DNA from: Burkholderiales bacterium | GTDB taxonomy: Bacteria; Pseudomonadota; Gammaproteobacteria; Burkholderiales; SG8-41 | NCBI GenBank assembly: GCA_020854035.1 | Contig: JADZGE010000020.1 | Location: 114,269-178,268, forward strand | Direction: 5' to 3' | Length of the DNA: 64,000 bases | Shown: piece by piece, positions 1 through 7,824 of the stretch | Numbering within the stretch: the stretch's first letter is position 1 | How the letters are laid out: each line of letters opens with the position of its first letter | Translations under genes and position numbers: made by a program | Notes under the pieces: generated by a model | What the model saw: only the letters and a program-made list of their open reading frames with translations | The model's database searches: none | Told to the model about the DNA's origin: nothing

Positions 1-229
1 CACACCGGTTGACGCAGATCAAGGGTATCGGTGTTGGTTGGCAGTCCACCCCCGCGGTCAACCACGCTCTCGCCAGCCGCCAGCGGTCAGCCGTGAGGTG
101 GCCGCGTACTCAGTCTTGAGCCGCCGATGAACGCCGATTGGTCTAGTTGCATGTCAGCCACGGAAGCACACGGACGCATCGATGTTTTCGGGCCCACTTT
201 CGTATTCGCTGGCGTCTCGCGGCTGGCCG
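1..229. other. Left-edge stretch without a recognised gene
   Basis: I see no convincing coding frame, RNA gene or repeat between the window edge and the stop codon of the nicotinate phosphoribosyltransferase gene. The end of a gene lying outside the window could be present, but nothing in the sequence identifies one. Confidence 0.4.
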
Positions 230-1591
230 CTACTTGAGAAGCGCCGGAATCTCCCCGCCCGCCCGGTCCACTTCCGCCGCGAGCTTGCGCAGCGCGGGAG
301 CGATCTCCACCCGGTAGGGCTCGGCGGAATCCTCCAGCGCGCGCAGCCGCTCGGGCAGGCTCGCGAGTTCCGCCGCCGCCCGCTCGCGCATCGCCTCCAG
401 GCTCTCGGCGGCATGCAGGCGCCGGCCTTTCCGCATCACCGGCACGAGGAGCGGCGTGCCCGTCTGCTCATCGCCTTCCACCGACACCACGTCGTGCGCC
501 AGCCGGCCGCGCGCATCGCGGTGGCGGTAGACCTGCTTTCTGCCCGGCCAGGTCGCCTTCCCGGTCGAGCGCTTGCGCCGGGCCCGCCCGGCGTACTCCT
601 GGAGCTTGTACACCGCGTCGAGGTACGGCGCATCGCCGGAGGTGACGAGGCTCGAGCCCACACCGTAGCCGTCGATCGGCGCGCCCGCCGCGGTGAATTC
701 GCGCAGGCGGTATTCGTCGAGGTTGCCGCTCGCGAAGATCGTCGTGTCCCCGAGCCCGCCTTCGTCGAGGATGCGGCGCACGGACACCGCGAGCGCGCCG
801 AGCTCGCCGCTGTCGAGCCGCACGCCGCCCACGCGCACCCCGCGCTCGCGGAGCCTCCCCGCGAGCGCCACGACCTTGCGCGCGCCGGCCTCCGTATCGT
901 AGGTATCGACGAGGAGCGTGGTCCCCTGCGGGTGGAGCGCCGCGAAGTGCTCGAACGCCGCGGCCTCGTCGTCGTGGGCCTGCACGAAGGAGTGCGCCAT
1001 CGTGCCGAACAGGGGGATTCCCATCTCGCGCCCCGCCAGCACGGTCGCGGTGCCCGAGAAGCCGGCGATGTAGCTCGCGCGCGCGGCGAGCATCCCCGCT
1101 TCGGCGCCGTGCGCCCGGCGCAGTCCGAAATCGACCAGGCACCTGCCGGGCGCCGCGAGAACGCAACGCGCCGCTTTCGACGCGACCAGCGTTTCGTAGT
1201 GGATCACGTTGATGACCCGCGTCTCGACGAGTTGCGCCTGCGGCAGCGGCGCGGTCACGCGCAGTACCGGCTCGCCCGGAAAGAACACCGTCCCCTCGCG
1301 CATGGCGTGCACCTCGCCGGTAAAGCGCAGCCGGGCGAGGCAGGCGGCGAAACCCGGCGAGAAGCGCCCCGAGCGCTGCACCCATTCCAGGTCACCTGCC
1401 GAAAAGCGCAGTTGCTCGAGGTAGGCGAGCGCCTGCTCCAGCCCGGCGGCGACGAGGAAGTTGCGCCCGGGCGGGAGCTTCCGCACGAACAGCTCGAAGA
1501 CCGCGGTCGCTTCCATGCCGCGCGCATGGTAGGCATCGAGCATCGTGAGCTGATAGAGGTCGGTCAGCAGCGGGGATTCCGCCGGATTCAT
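230..1591 (-). CDS. pncB: Nicotinate phosphoribosyltransferase
   Basis: A 453-residue cytosolic enzyme that joins nicotinate to PRPP to give nicotinate mononucleotide, the entry step of the Preiss-Handler NAD salvage route. Visible marks are the N-terminal LTDLYQLTM (about residues 9-17), VDFGLRRAHG (about 153-162), GTMAHSF carrying the likely catalytic histidine at residue 200, VRLDSGEL and DGYGVGSSL. The ATG at 1591 overlaps the TGA of the upstream nicotinamidase gene as ATGA, which fixes the start and implies translational coupling. A longer in-frame extension upstream lies inside pncA and is not needed. Length and motifs fit the family; confidence is high. Confidence 0.95.
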   Translation of the reverse strand: MNPAESPLLTDLYQLTMLDAYHARGMEATAVFELFVRKLPPGRNFLVAAGLEQALAYLEQLRFSAGDLEWVQRSGRFSPGFAACLARLRFTGEVHAMREGTVFFPGEPVLRVTAPLPQAQLVETRVINVIHYETLVASKAARCVLAAPGRCLVDFGLRRAHGAEAGMLAARASYIAGFSGTATVLAGREMGIPLFGTMAHSFVQAHDDEAAAFEHFAALHPQGTTLLVDTYDTEAGARKVVALAGRLRERGVRVGGVRLDSGELGALAVSVRRILDEGGLGDTTIFASGNLDEYRLREFTAAGAPIDGYGVGSSLVTSGDAPYLDAVYKLQEYAGRARRKRSTGKATWPGRKQVYRHRDARGRLAHDVVSVEGDEQTGTPLLVPVMRKGRRLHAAESLEAMRERAAAELASLPERLRALEDSAEPYRVEIAPALRKLAAEVDRAGGEIPALLK

Positions 1592-2172
1592 GCGAGCCAC
1601 TCCGCGAGCGTGATGGGGGTAGCGCCGAGCCCGCGCATCTCGGCCTCCGCCCGCGCGCCATCGCCCGGACGGACGTCCACCGCGCGGATGGCGTCGGTCA
1701 TGAGCAGCACCTCGAAGCCCGCCGCGAGCGCGTCGCGCACGGTATTCAACACGCAGTAGTCGGTGGCGAGCCCCCCCGCCAGGATTCTCTTCACGCCCAG
1801 CGCCGAAAGACGTGAGGCAAGACCGGTCCCCGCGAACGCGGAATACGCATCGGCGTCCGCGCCCGTCGCCTTGCTCACGACGAGCGCGTCGGCGGGCAGG
1901 GCGAGTCCCTCGGCGAACTCGGCGCCCGGCGTGCCGGCGATGCAGTGCGGCGGCCACGGGCCGCCCCGCGCCCGGAACGAGCAGTGTCCGGCCGGATGCC
2001 AGTCCCGGCTCGCGATGATGGGCAGGGCGCGCGCCCGCGCGGCCGCGATGTAGCGATTGAGCACCGGCACCACCTCGTCGCCGCGCGGAACGGCGAGCGC
2101 GCCCCCGGGGACAAAATCCCGCTGAACGTCCACGATCAGCAGGGCCGTCAGGTTATCGGGCCCGTTCGTCAT
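1588..2172 (-). CDS. pncA: Nicotinamidase / pyrazinamidase
   Basis: A cytosolic isochorismatase-fold amidohydrolase converting nicotinamide to nicotinate, which supplies the product of the next gene. The catalytic triad is visible as Asp in LIVDVQRDF, Lys in VVSKAT and the nucleophilic Cys in ATDYCV. The metal-site motif RDWHPAGH is also present. It is the first gene of a two-gene pncA-pncB unit joined by an ATGA overlap. The ATG at 2172 gives 194 residues and starts next to the conserved LLIVDVQ strand. An alternative start at 2202 would add ten low-complexity residues. Confidence is high for function, moderate for the start. Confidence 0.93.
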   Translation of the reverse strand: MTNGPDNLTALLIVDVQRDFVPGGALAVPRGDEVVPVLNRYIAAARARALPIIASRDWHPAGHCSFRARGGPWPPHCIAGTPGAEFAEGLALPADALVVSKATGADADAYSAFAGTGLASRLSALGVKRILAGGLATDYCVLNTVRDALAAGFEVLLMTDAIRAVDVRPGDGARAEAEMRGLGATPITLAEWLA

Positions 2173-2237
2173 TCCGGCCGCCGCTCCCGCTCGGGAAACC
2201 ACGAAGACGATCGTATTTCCCCGCCGCGGCCGGGCGC

Positions 2238-2251
2238 TTGATCTGAATCAA
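2238..2251. promoter_or_regulatory. FNR/ANR-type box upstream of the universal stress gene
   Basis: The sequence TTGAT-CTGA-ATCAA is a perfect match to the FNR/ANR consensus TTGAT-N4-ATCAA. Its centre (2244.5) is 41.5 bases before position 2286, and a -10-like TAGATT lies at 2273-2278, as in a class II FNR-activated promoter reading into the stress protein gene at 2308. It sits in the divergent space between pncA and this gene. Confidence 0.7.
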
Positions 2252-2307
2252 CATGCGGGCGCGGGGCTACCGTAGATTGCTACCCGATCGAACACGGAGG
2301 GCGTTCC

Positions 2308-2739
2308 ATGTACAAGCTCATCCTGGTGCCGGTGGACGGCAGCGAAGCATCGCGCGAGGCGCTCGAGGAGGCGCTCCTCCTCGCCGCCGACCAGAAAGCC
2401 TCGGCGCGTCTCGTCTACGTGTGCGAGCCCGCCCGGCATGTCGTCATGGAGGGGGTCGTCGATCTCGCCCATGCCATCGAGAAGCAGGGCGCACTGGTCC
2501 TCTCGCAGGCGGCCGATCGGGCGAGGGCGTACGGCGTCGCGGCGACGACCATCCTCGTCCAGGCCGGCGATCGCCGCGTTGCCGCCGCCATAGTGGACGA
2601 AGCAAGGGCGGCGGGCGCGGATCTCATCGCGATGGGCACGCACGGGCGGAAAGGCGTGGAGCATCTCTTCCTCGGGAGCGTCGCCGAGGGGGTGGCGCGG
2701 CGCGCGGCCGTGCCGGTGCTGCTCGTGCGCAAGCGTTAG
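2308..2739 (+). CDS. Universal stress protein, UspA family
   Basis: A 143-residue single-domain Usp protein of the cytosol. The N-terminal strand ILVPVDGSEASREAL and the C-terminal ATP-binding loop MGTHGRKG...LGSVAE (G-x2-G-x9-GS pattern, about residues 112-127) are both present, so it belongs to the nucleotide-binding class. The ATG at 2308 follows a good ribosome site (GGAGG about 8 bases upstream). The gene is monocistronic and preceded by a consensus FNR box, which fits the known hypoxia induction of many such genes in other proteobacteria. The molecular role is not defined by sequence. Confidence 0.93.
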   Translation: MYKLILVPVDGSEASREALEEALLLAADQKASARLVYVCEPARHVVMEGVVDLAHAIEKQGALVLSQAADRARAYGVAATTILVQAGDRRVAAAIVDEARAAGADLIAMGTHGRKGVEHLFLGSVAEGVARRAAVPVLLVRKR

Positions 2740-2842
2740 CGAATCGCTGGAAATTCCCTGTTTCGCCGCTCGCGCGAAGGCGGGAACCCGGTAGCGTCAA
2801 GCAACTCCCGGATGCCCGCCGCCGCGAGCAGGCAGGACATCC

Positions 2843-3874
2843 TCAGCCAACAAGGAGGGCTGCCCGTCCCGTAACCCGTCCCTGTTCCAGGCGCTCGTGC
2901 AGTGCCTCGGCGTCATGCAGCGGACGGATTTCGGTGACGAGAGGCCAGACTTCGCCGCGTGCGACGAGCTCGAGCGTCTCCACGATCTCGCTGCGAGTAA
3001 CGTAACGGCTGCCCAGCAGCTCCTGCTCCTTGAGCAGCATGTCCCTGGACGAGGCCACGAACGACTGTCCGGCGGCGCCGAGCGTCACCAGGCGTCCATG
3101 GCGACCGAGCGCGGCCGCGCCGGCTTCCAGCGTTGCAGCAGTGGAGACGTAGTCGATCGCGACGTCGACACCCCGTCCTCGGGTCAGACCCAGCAGCGTC
3201 TGGGCCACGTCGCCAGCCGAGGCATCGACTACCTCATCCGCCCCTGCCTTACGGCACGCATCGAACTTATCGCGCGCAATGTCGACAGCGATGACCCGGG
3301 TCCTCGCCCATTTCGCCATCATCACCTGGTGGATGCCGAGGCCACCGCCGGCGCCGAATACCGCGACCGTCTCGCCAGCCTTGGCGCGCGCCCGGCGCAG
3401 CACCTTGTAGGGCGTCGCGAGCGCATCGGTGATGACGCCGATTTCGGCCGGATGCGCCTTGTAGTCCAGGTCCGCCGGCAACTTGATGAAGTTGTGCGCG
3501 GGAAGCTTGATGTATTGGGCGTAGCCGCCGTCGCAATCACGCCCAACGTTGCCGGCGGAGTTCTCGCACAGTGGCTCGAGATTCGCCAGGCACCACCGGC
3601 AATAACCACAGTTGAGATAGTAATACGCGGTGACACCATCGCCGATGGAAAACCCGGTGACGCCGGGTCCGACCGAGGCGATCTCGCCGGTGATCTCGTG
3701 GCCGATGATGCGCGGAAACGACGCCGCTACGCGGCCAGCCTTCATGTGCTGGATGGTAAGACCGGAGCCGCAAGCGAGCACCCGCGCCACGGCCTCCCCC
3801 GGTCCGGCGACGGGATCGGGAACGTCGACGAGTTCGAACGGGGTCTTCGGTCCCTTGAGAACCATTGCTTTCAC
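2843..3874 (-). CDS. Zinc-dependent alcohol dehydrogenase family protein
   Basis: A 343-residue medium-chain dehydrogenase/reductase. The GroES-like half carries Cys35, the GHE motif at residues 58-60 and four structural-zinc cysteines at 89, 92, 95 and 103. The Rossmann half has AVFGAGGGLG for NAD(P). The substrate cannot be read from sequence. Position last in a run with an acyl-CoA dehydrogenase suggests oxidation or reduction of an acyl-CoA-linked alcohol or enoyl intermediate, which is inference. The start is GTG at 3874 behind GGGGA; the acyl-CoA dehydrogenase ends 138 bases upstream. Confidence 0.88.
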   Translation of the reverse strand: MKAMVLKGPKTPFELVDVPDPVAGPGEAVARVLACGSGLTIQHMKAGRVAASFPRIIGHEITGEIASVGPGVTGFSIGDGVTAYYYLNCGYCRWCLANLEPLCENSAGNVGRDCDGGYAQYIKLPAHNFIKLPADLDYKAHPAEIGVITDALATPYKVLRRARAKAGETVAVFGAGGGLGIHQVMMAKWARTRVIAVDIARDKFDACRKAGADEVVDASAGDVAQTLLGLTRGRGVDVAIDYVSTAATLEAGAAALGRHGRLVTLGAAGQSFVASSRDMLLKEQELLGSRYVTRSEIVETLELVARGEVWPLVTEIRPLHDAEALHERLEQGRVTGRAALLVG

Positions 3875-4012
3875 AAGTATCGTCCCCTGTCAGCAGCCGG
3901 TCCCGGCCCTCGAACGGCTCCGGGTGCCACGCGGTCGCGCCATCGCGGCTCCGATCAGACGCCGCCGTTTCGCTCGAATGGAATGCCCGCCGTGCCGTGA
4001 ACGGGCCGCGCG

Positions 4013-5221
4013 CTAGGCTTTTCCCCCGGGATTGGGCAGCAGCCCGAACATGGCGTTGGCGGCTTTCAGGAACAGAGTCCGGTTGACGCCATCGGAATGC
4101 AGGAACGCGGCTGCGTCGCGCACCAGCTTCTCGACGCCCGTTTCCTTCATATAGCCGTAACCGCCGTGTATTTCCAGGCACCACGTGGCGATCTTCCACG
4201 CGGCCTGGGCAGCCATCGCCTTGGGCAACGCGCCCCACGTCCTGTCCCAACCGTGTTCCTTGTGGTCGGCGAGCCAGGCGGCGCGGTGAATGTAGGAGCG
4301 CGATGCATCGATCAACATGCGCATTTCCGCCAGCTGCGCGCGGATGCCGTCGTGCTCCACCAGCGGCTTGCCGCCCTGAACCCTGAGCTTCGCCCATTCG
4401 ACCGCCTTGTTGTGGAGCGCGACCGCCACGCCGAGAACCGACGCACCCGCATAGACGTTCGACTGCGGAGAGAAGTCGGCCAGCACACTCGCGCCCTTGT
4501 CGACACCACCGACAACGTTCTCGTCCGGAACGAAGCAATCCTGGAAAACGAGCTCCGCATTGTTGGCAAGACGTTCCCCCATCTTGTCGTGCACGCGACC
4601 AATGGTAAAACCCGGACGATCCCGCTCCACCAGGAACATCGTCGAGCCGTCGGCCATCGTCTTTGTCTTGTCGGTCTGCACCAGCAAGAGGTAATGGCTC
4701 GCCCGGTTTCCGTTGGAAATGAAATGCTTCAGTCCATTGATGCTCCAGCCGCCCGTGACTTTCGCGGCGCTCGTGCGGTACGGGACCGGCTGAGCAGTGT
4801 TCTTGTCGGAACCGTTCCCGGGCTCGGTCGCGCCGATGGCGAGCACGCCTCGCGGGTCCTTCGCGAACGCCGGAAAGACGCGGGCTTGCTGCTCTTCGCT
4901 GAACGCCTTCTGCATGATCTGGGCGATCTTGAATGTCTGGGCCATGACGACCGAAACACCCATGTCGCCCGTGGCGAGTTCCTCGACGACCATGGCGGTG
5001 GTCAGGGAATCCACGCCGAGGCCGCCCCATTTCTCGGCAAGCGTCATGGTGCGTATCCCGACCTCGTGCGCCTTCTCGACTATCTCCCACGAGAAACAAT
5101 CCTGCGGGTCTTTGTGCGCATCCAGCACCGGGGATCGCGGCGCCACTTCCTCCTTCACGAAGCGCTCCACGGTCTGCAGAATCGCGCGCTGATCGCCGCC
5201 AAGGACAAACATGTCTTCCAT
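4013..5221 (-). CDS. Acyl-CoA dehydrogenase family protein
   Basis: A 402-residue flavoprotein with the family's alpha-beta-alpha layout: an N-terminal helical domain, the FAD/substrate motif IGATEPGNGSD, and the C-terminal helical domain with HGGYGYMKETGVEKLVRDA. Where most family members carry the catalytic base as YEGT, this protein reads HSDG, so Glu seems to be replaced by Asp. Activity may be slow, use a residue elsewhere, or be altered. It lies 21 bases after the Bug gene and upstream of the alcohol dehydrogenase. The ATG at 5221 follows a purine-rich GGGGAG. Family call is secure; substrate unknown. Confidence 0.9.
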   Translation of the reverse strand: MEDMFVLGGDQRAILQTVERFVKEEVAPRSPVLDAHKDPQDCFSWEIVEKAHEVGIRTMTLAEKWGGLGVDSLTTAMVVEELATGDMGVSVVMAQTFKIAQIMQKAFSEEQQARVFPAFAKDPRGVLAIGATEPGNGSDKNTAQPVPYRTSAAKVTGGWSINGLKHFISNGNRASHYLLLVQTDKTKTMADGSTMFLVERDRPGFTIGRVHDKMGERLANNAELVFQDCFVPDENVVGGVDKGASVLADFSPQSNVYAGASVLGVAVALHNKAVEWAKLRVQGGKPLVEHDGIRAQLAEMRMLIDASRSYIHRAAWLADHKEHGWDRTWGALPKAMAAQAAWKIATWCLEIHGGYGYMKETGVEKLVRDAAAFLHSDGVNRTLFLKAANAMFGLLPNPGGKA

Positions 5222-5242
5222 CAGGATCTTCTCCCCTTGCGC

Positions 5243-6238
5243 CTAGTTGGCTTCAATTCCGGCATTCCGGATCACGCGACCCCACTTGACGATGTCCGCC
5301 GCGATGATCGACGCCATTTCGCTCGCCGTGGACGGCCAGACCTGTATACCGAGCATCTCGAACCGCCGGGCGGTTTCGGCGAGAGCCAGCACCGCGGCGA
5401 TTTCCTTGTTCAGGCGGTCGATGATCCGCGGAGGGGTCCCGGCCGGCACCTCGACGCCCTGCCAGCCATCGGCTTCAAAACCCGGCACGACTTCGCCGAT
5501 GGTCGGAATATTCGGCAGCGCCGGCAGGCGGCGCGTGCCCGTCGTGCCGAGTGGAATCACGGTACCCGCCTTGATGAGTTCGAGGGCCGTCGTGGTCGGC
5601 TGCAGGATGAGTGGCACCTGGCCACCGATCACATCGACCAGCGCACCGCTCTTGTACGGCACGTGCGTAAGCTGTATGCCGGCCAGCGAACTCATCAGTT
5701 CGATGATCACGTGACCTGCTCCGCCTACGCCCATGGATGCGTAATTGATGGCCCTCGGCTTTGCCTTCGCCGCACCGATCAAATCGCGAAGCGTGCGGAA
5801 CGGGAAATCCTTGTTGGCGATCAGGACGTAGGGGACGGCCGCCGCCAGCGTCACCGGCGCAAAATCCTTCACGGGGTCGTACGGCAGCTTTTTGTAGATG
5901 AACTGGTTCATCGTCACGATGGAATTCACCATCCAGAACACCGTGTAGCCGTCGGCCGCCGCCTTGGCCACCGCTTCGGCGCCCAACATGCCCGCCGCAC
6001 CGGCGCGGTTGTCCACCACGAAGGCCTGCCCCATGCGGTCGGCCAGTTTGCCGCCCACGTACCGCGCCACGATATCCGGCGAAGTTCCGGCGGGAAACGG
6101 TACGATTACCCGCACGGGCTTGGTGGGATAAGTCCCTGCGGAACGGGTTTCCGCGGCGCGGGCGTTTTGCCACGCCACGCCCATGGAGACGAGGACCAGT
6201 GCCGTCAGCGCACGCCGACAGGAACTTGCCAGCTTCAT
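5243..6238 (-). CDS. Bug-family tripartite tricarboxylate transporter substrate-binding protein (1 of 9)
   Basis: A 331-residue periplasmic binding protein with a signal peptide ending near NARA-AE. Family marks are KPVRVIVPFPAG with SPDIVAR, VDNRAGAAGMLG, the ADGYTV turn and the C-terminal DIVKWGRVIRNAGIEAN. Bug proteins bind small carboxylates or related solutes and usually serve a TctAB-type permease; no TctA or TctB is present anywhere in this window. The ATG at 6238 has a clear GGAGGG 8 bases upstream, so the longer upstream frame is rejected. It is followed after 21 bases by the acyl-CoA dehydrogenase, suggesting the ligand feeds that pathway. Confidence 0.93.
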   Translation of the reverse strand: MKLASSCRRALTALVLVSMGVAWQNARAAETRSAGTYPTKPVRVIVPFPAGTSPDIVARYVGGKLADRMGQAFVVDNRAGAAGMLGAEAVAKAAADGYTVFWMVNSIVTMNQFIYKKLPYDPVKDFAPVTLAAAVPYVLIANKDFPFRTLRDLIGAAKAKPRAINYASMGVGGAGHVIIELMSSLAGIQLTHVPYKSGALVDVIGGQVPLILQPTTTALELIKAGTVIPLGTTGTRRLPALPNIPTIGEVVPGFEADGWQGVEVPAGTPPRIIDRLNKEIAAVLALAETARRFEMLGIQVWPSTASEMASIIAADIVKWGRVIRNAGIEAN

Positions 6239-6402
6239 TTTTCGACCCTCCACCGCGTGAGCCCGTCGTACGCCATGCGCCGCTCCATGCATATCATGGA
6301 CGACCGGGCGCGCCGAACGAATTACCGAATTGTTATGCCCGCGATGCCGCGCGGTTATGACGAAGCGGCGATGGCGTCCCGGCTGGCGGCGGCGGGCAGC
6401 AC

Positions 6403-7353
6403 TCAGGCCGGCGAAGATCGCTTTCGGCGCATGAGCCGCGCGCCTTTCCACTGGCCGCGCTCGACTTGCGTCATGATCAAGTCGCGGATGATGGGCAGGA
6501 CTTCGCTGGCGATACGGGACAACGGACGAGAAACAGGCCAGGCGAGGCTGCGCTGGAGCCACAGCCCCGAAATCGGCACCGCGGCCAGCCCGGATTCGAG
6601 CGCCACGCCCGAGGGCACGTAAATGGTATAGCCCAGGCCCAGGCGTATCATCTGCGCCGCCAGCGCGAAAGAGCCGGCTTCGGCGCTGACCCGCAACGGA
6701 ACGCGCTGGCGGGCTGCCAGAGCCTCGATCTCGTTGCGTATGCCGGCCCGCGACACGCCGGTCAGAATCAAGGGCAGGCCCCGCAACTGCCGCACCGGCA
6801 TTTCCGGACAGTTCAGCAACGGATCCAGCTTGAGCCCGACCAGACAAAGCCGATCCTCGAACAACGGCTCCACTGCGATCATGTGAGCCGGCAGCGGAGC
6901 CGGCGTGGAACCGCTCAGCAGAGCGATATCCACCACGTTGTCGCGGAGCATGTCGTGCAGATCCGGCGTGAACGCCTGGACGACATGAGGCTGGGCGTCG
7001 GGGAAGACCCGCTTTATCTGCAGCGCGGCCTGCGCGCCGATCACCGATACGTAGTTCGGGGTCATCCCGATAATCACCGGCCCCGATGGCCGTCCCTGGC
7101 TGTCCTGGATATCGCTCTTCAGCTGATCGAAGCTGCGCAACAGATACCGCGCCCGATCGAGCAGGCGCCGTCCCTCGGAGGTGAGGGTCGCGCCGCGCAA
7201 ATGCCGTTCGAACAAGCGTACACCCAGTTCGTCTTCCAGCGCGTGAATACGCCGGCTCAGCGCGGGTTGGGAAATGAAGAGCTGTTGTGCCGCCTTGGAG
7301 AAATTCTCGTGCGTCGCGACGGTGATGAAATACTTGAGCTGACGGACATCCAT
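6403..7353 (-). CDS. LysR-family transcriptional regulator
   Basis: A 316-residue regulator. The N-terminal winged helix-turn-helix (about residues 1-60) has the typical FSKAAQQLFISQPALSRRIHALEDELG signature split by the recognition helix. The rest is a periplasmic-binding-protein-like effector domain starting at GPVIIGMTPNY. It lies first in the minus-strand run LysR, Bug, acyl-CoA dehydrogenase, alcohol dehydrogenase and probably controls it. Unusually for LysR genes it is co-directional with its likely targets, not divergent. Confidence 0.92.
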   Translation of the reverse strand: MDVRQLKYFITVATHENFSKAAQQLFISQPALSRRIHALEDELGVRLFERHLRGATLTSEGRRLLDRARYLLRSFDQLKSDIQDSQGRPSGPVIIGMTPNYVSVIGAQAALQIKRVFPDAQPHVVQAFTPDLHDMLRDNVVDIALLSGSTPAPLPAHMIAVEPLFEDRLCLVGLKLDPLLNCPEMPVRQLRGLPLILTGVSRAGIRNEIEALAARQRVPLRVSAEAGSFALAAQMIRLGLGYTIYVPSGVALESGLAAVPISGLWLQRSLAWPVSRPLSRIASEVLPIIRDLIMTQVERGQWKGARLMRRKRSSPA

Positions 7354-7695
7354 GGCGCGTGCCTACGGTTGGCGGGACACGAGGGACCGGAAATCGATCC
7401 CGCCGCGATCGCTGTTCTTACGCTGCCTGACGGTGACCGAAAAACAGTTCGCGGGAATCATGATGGGCCGCCCAACCCATTGTAGCCGTCCGGGGTGAGA
7501 GCGGGAGCTCGCGAGAGCGTCGGACTGCGGGCGATCCGCTTTGCGCAAGCGAGCTCTGCCGAGCCGCCGGGGTGAGCGGGCGGACCCGCGCTCGGGGAAG
7601 CCTCCCCTCGGCCCGAGCGGGATCGGCACGCGGTCGCGGGGAAAGCCGCGGTGATTGAACCCGGCGCCCCGGCCGGCGCCGCCGCCCTGCGCGCT
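7354..7695. other. Intergenic region upstream of the LysR gene
   Basis: This part of the divergent gap between the LysR gene and the radical SAM gene holds no convincing coding frame. It must contain the LysR promoter on the minus strand, but I could not identify a clear hexamer pair. The rest of the gap (7696-7820) carries the radical SAM promoter and leader, listed separately. Confidence 0.4.
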
Positions 7696-7725
7696 TTGTC
7701 GACTGCCGCCCTGTAACCGTATAAT
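7696..7725 (+). promoter_or_regulatory. Predicted sigma-70 promoter for the radical SAM gene
   Basis: A consensus -10 TATAAT lies at 7720-7725, with TTGTCG at 7696-7701 as a plausible -35 and an 18-base spacer. Transcription would begin near 7732, about 90 bases before the radical SAM start. A TATAAT in such GC-rich surroundings is conspicuous. Confidence 0.55.
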
Positions 7726-7731
7726 CCGCGC

Positions 7732-7824
7732 ATGCCGGTGTCACGCCGCACGGCCATGCCGCTCCCCGCGCGTGGGGGTCGCGTGACACGCCGGCCGTTT
7801 CCGCGGATTTCTTCTCCCGCATGA
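7732..7824 (+). CDS. Possible 30-codon leader peptide overlapping the radical SAM gene
   Basis: An ATG at 7732, close to the predicted transcription start, opens a 30-codon frame. The product is basic and proline-rich (begins MPVSRRTAM, ends ISSPA). Its TGA overlaps the radical SAM ATG as ATGA at 7821-7824. The radical SAM start has no evident Shine-Dalgarno sequence, so coupling from this frame is possible. It may be a leaderless leader peptide, a substrate peptide or chance; nothing in its sequence resembles a known family. Low confidence. Confidence 0.25.
   Translation: MPVSRRTAMPLPARGGRVTRRPFPRISSPA
7738..7789 (+). other. Inverted repeat in the radical SAM leader
   Basis: GTGTCACGC at 7738-7746 is exactly complementary to GCGTGACAC at 7781-7789. 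An inner CCCC...GGGG stem lies between the two arms. The transcript leader could therefore fold into a two-part hairpin just before the start codon. It could also be a protein-binding palindrome with a long spacer. Confidence 0.45.

Noticed and set aside
4097..6622. Plus-strand open frame of about 841 codons
   Set aside because: Antisense to the acyl-CoA dehydrogenase and Bug genes; no recognisable motif or ribosome site.
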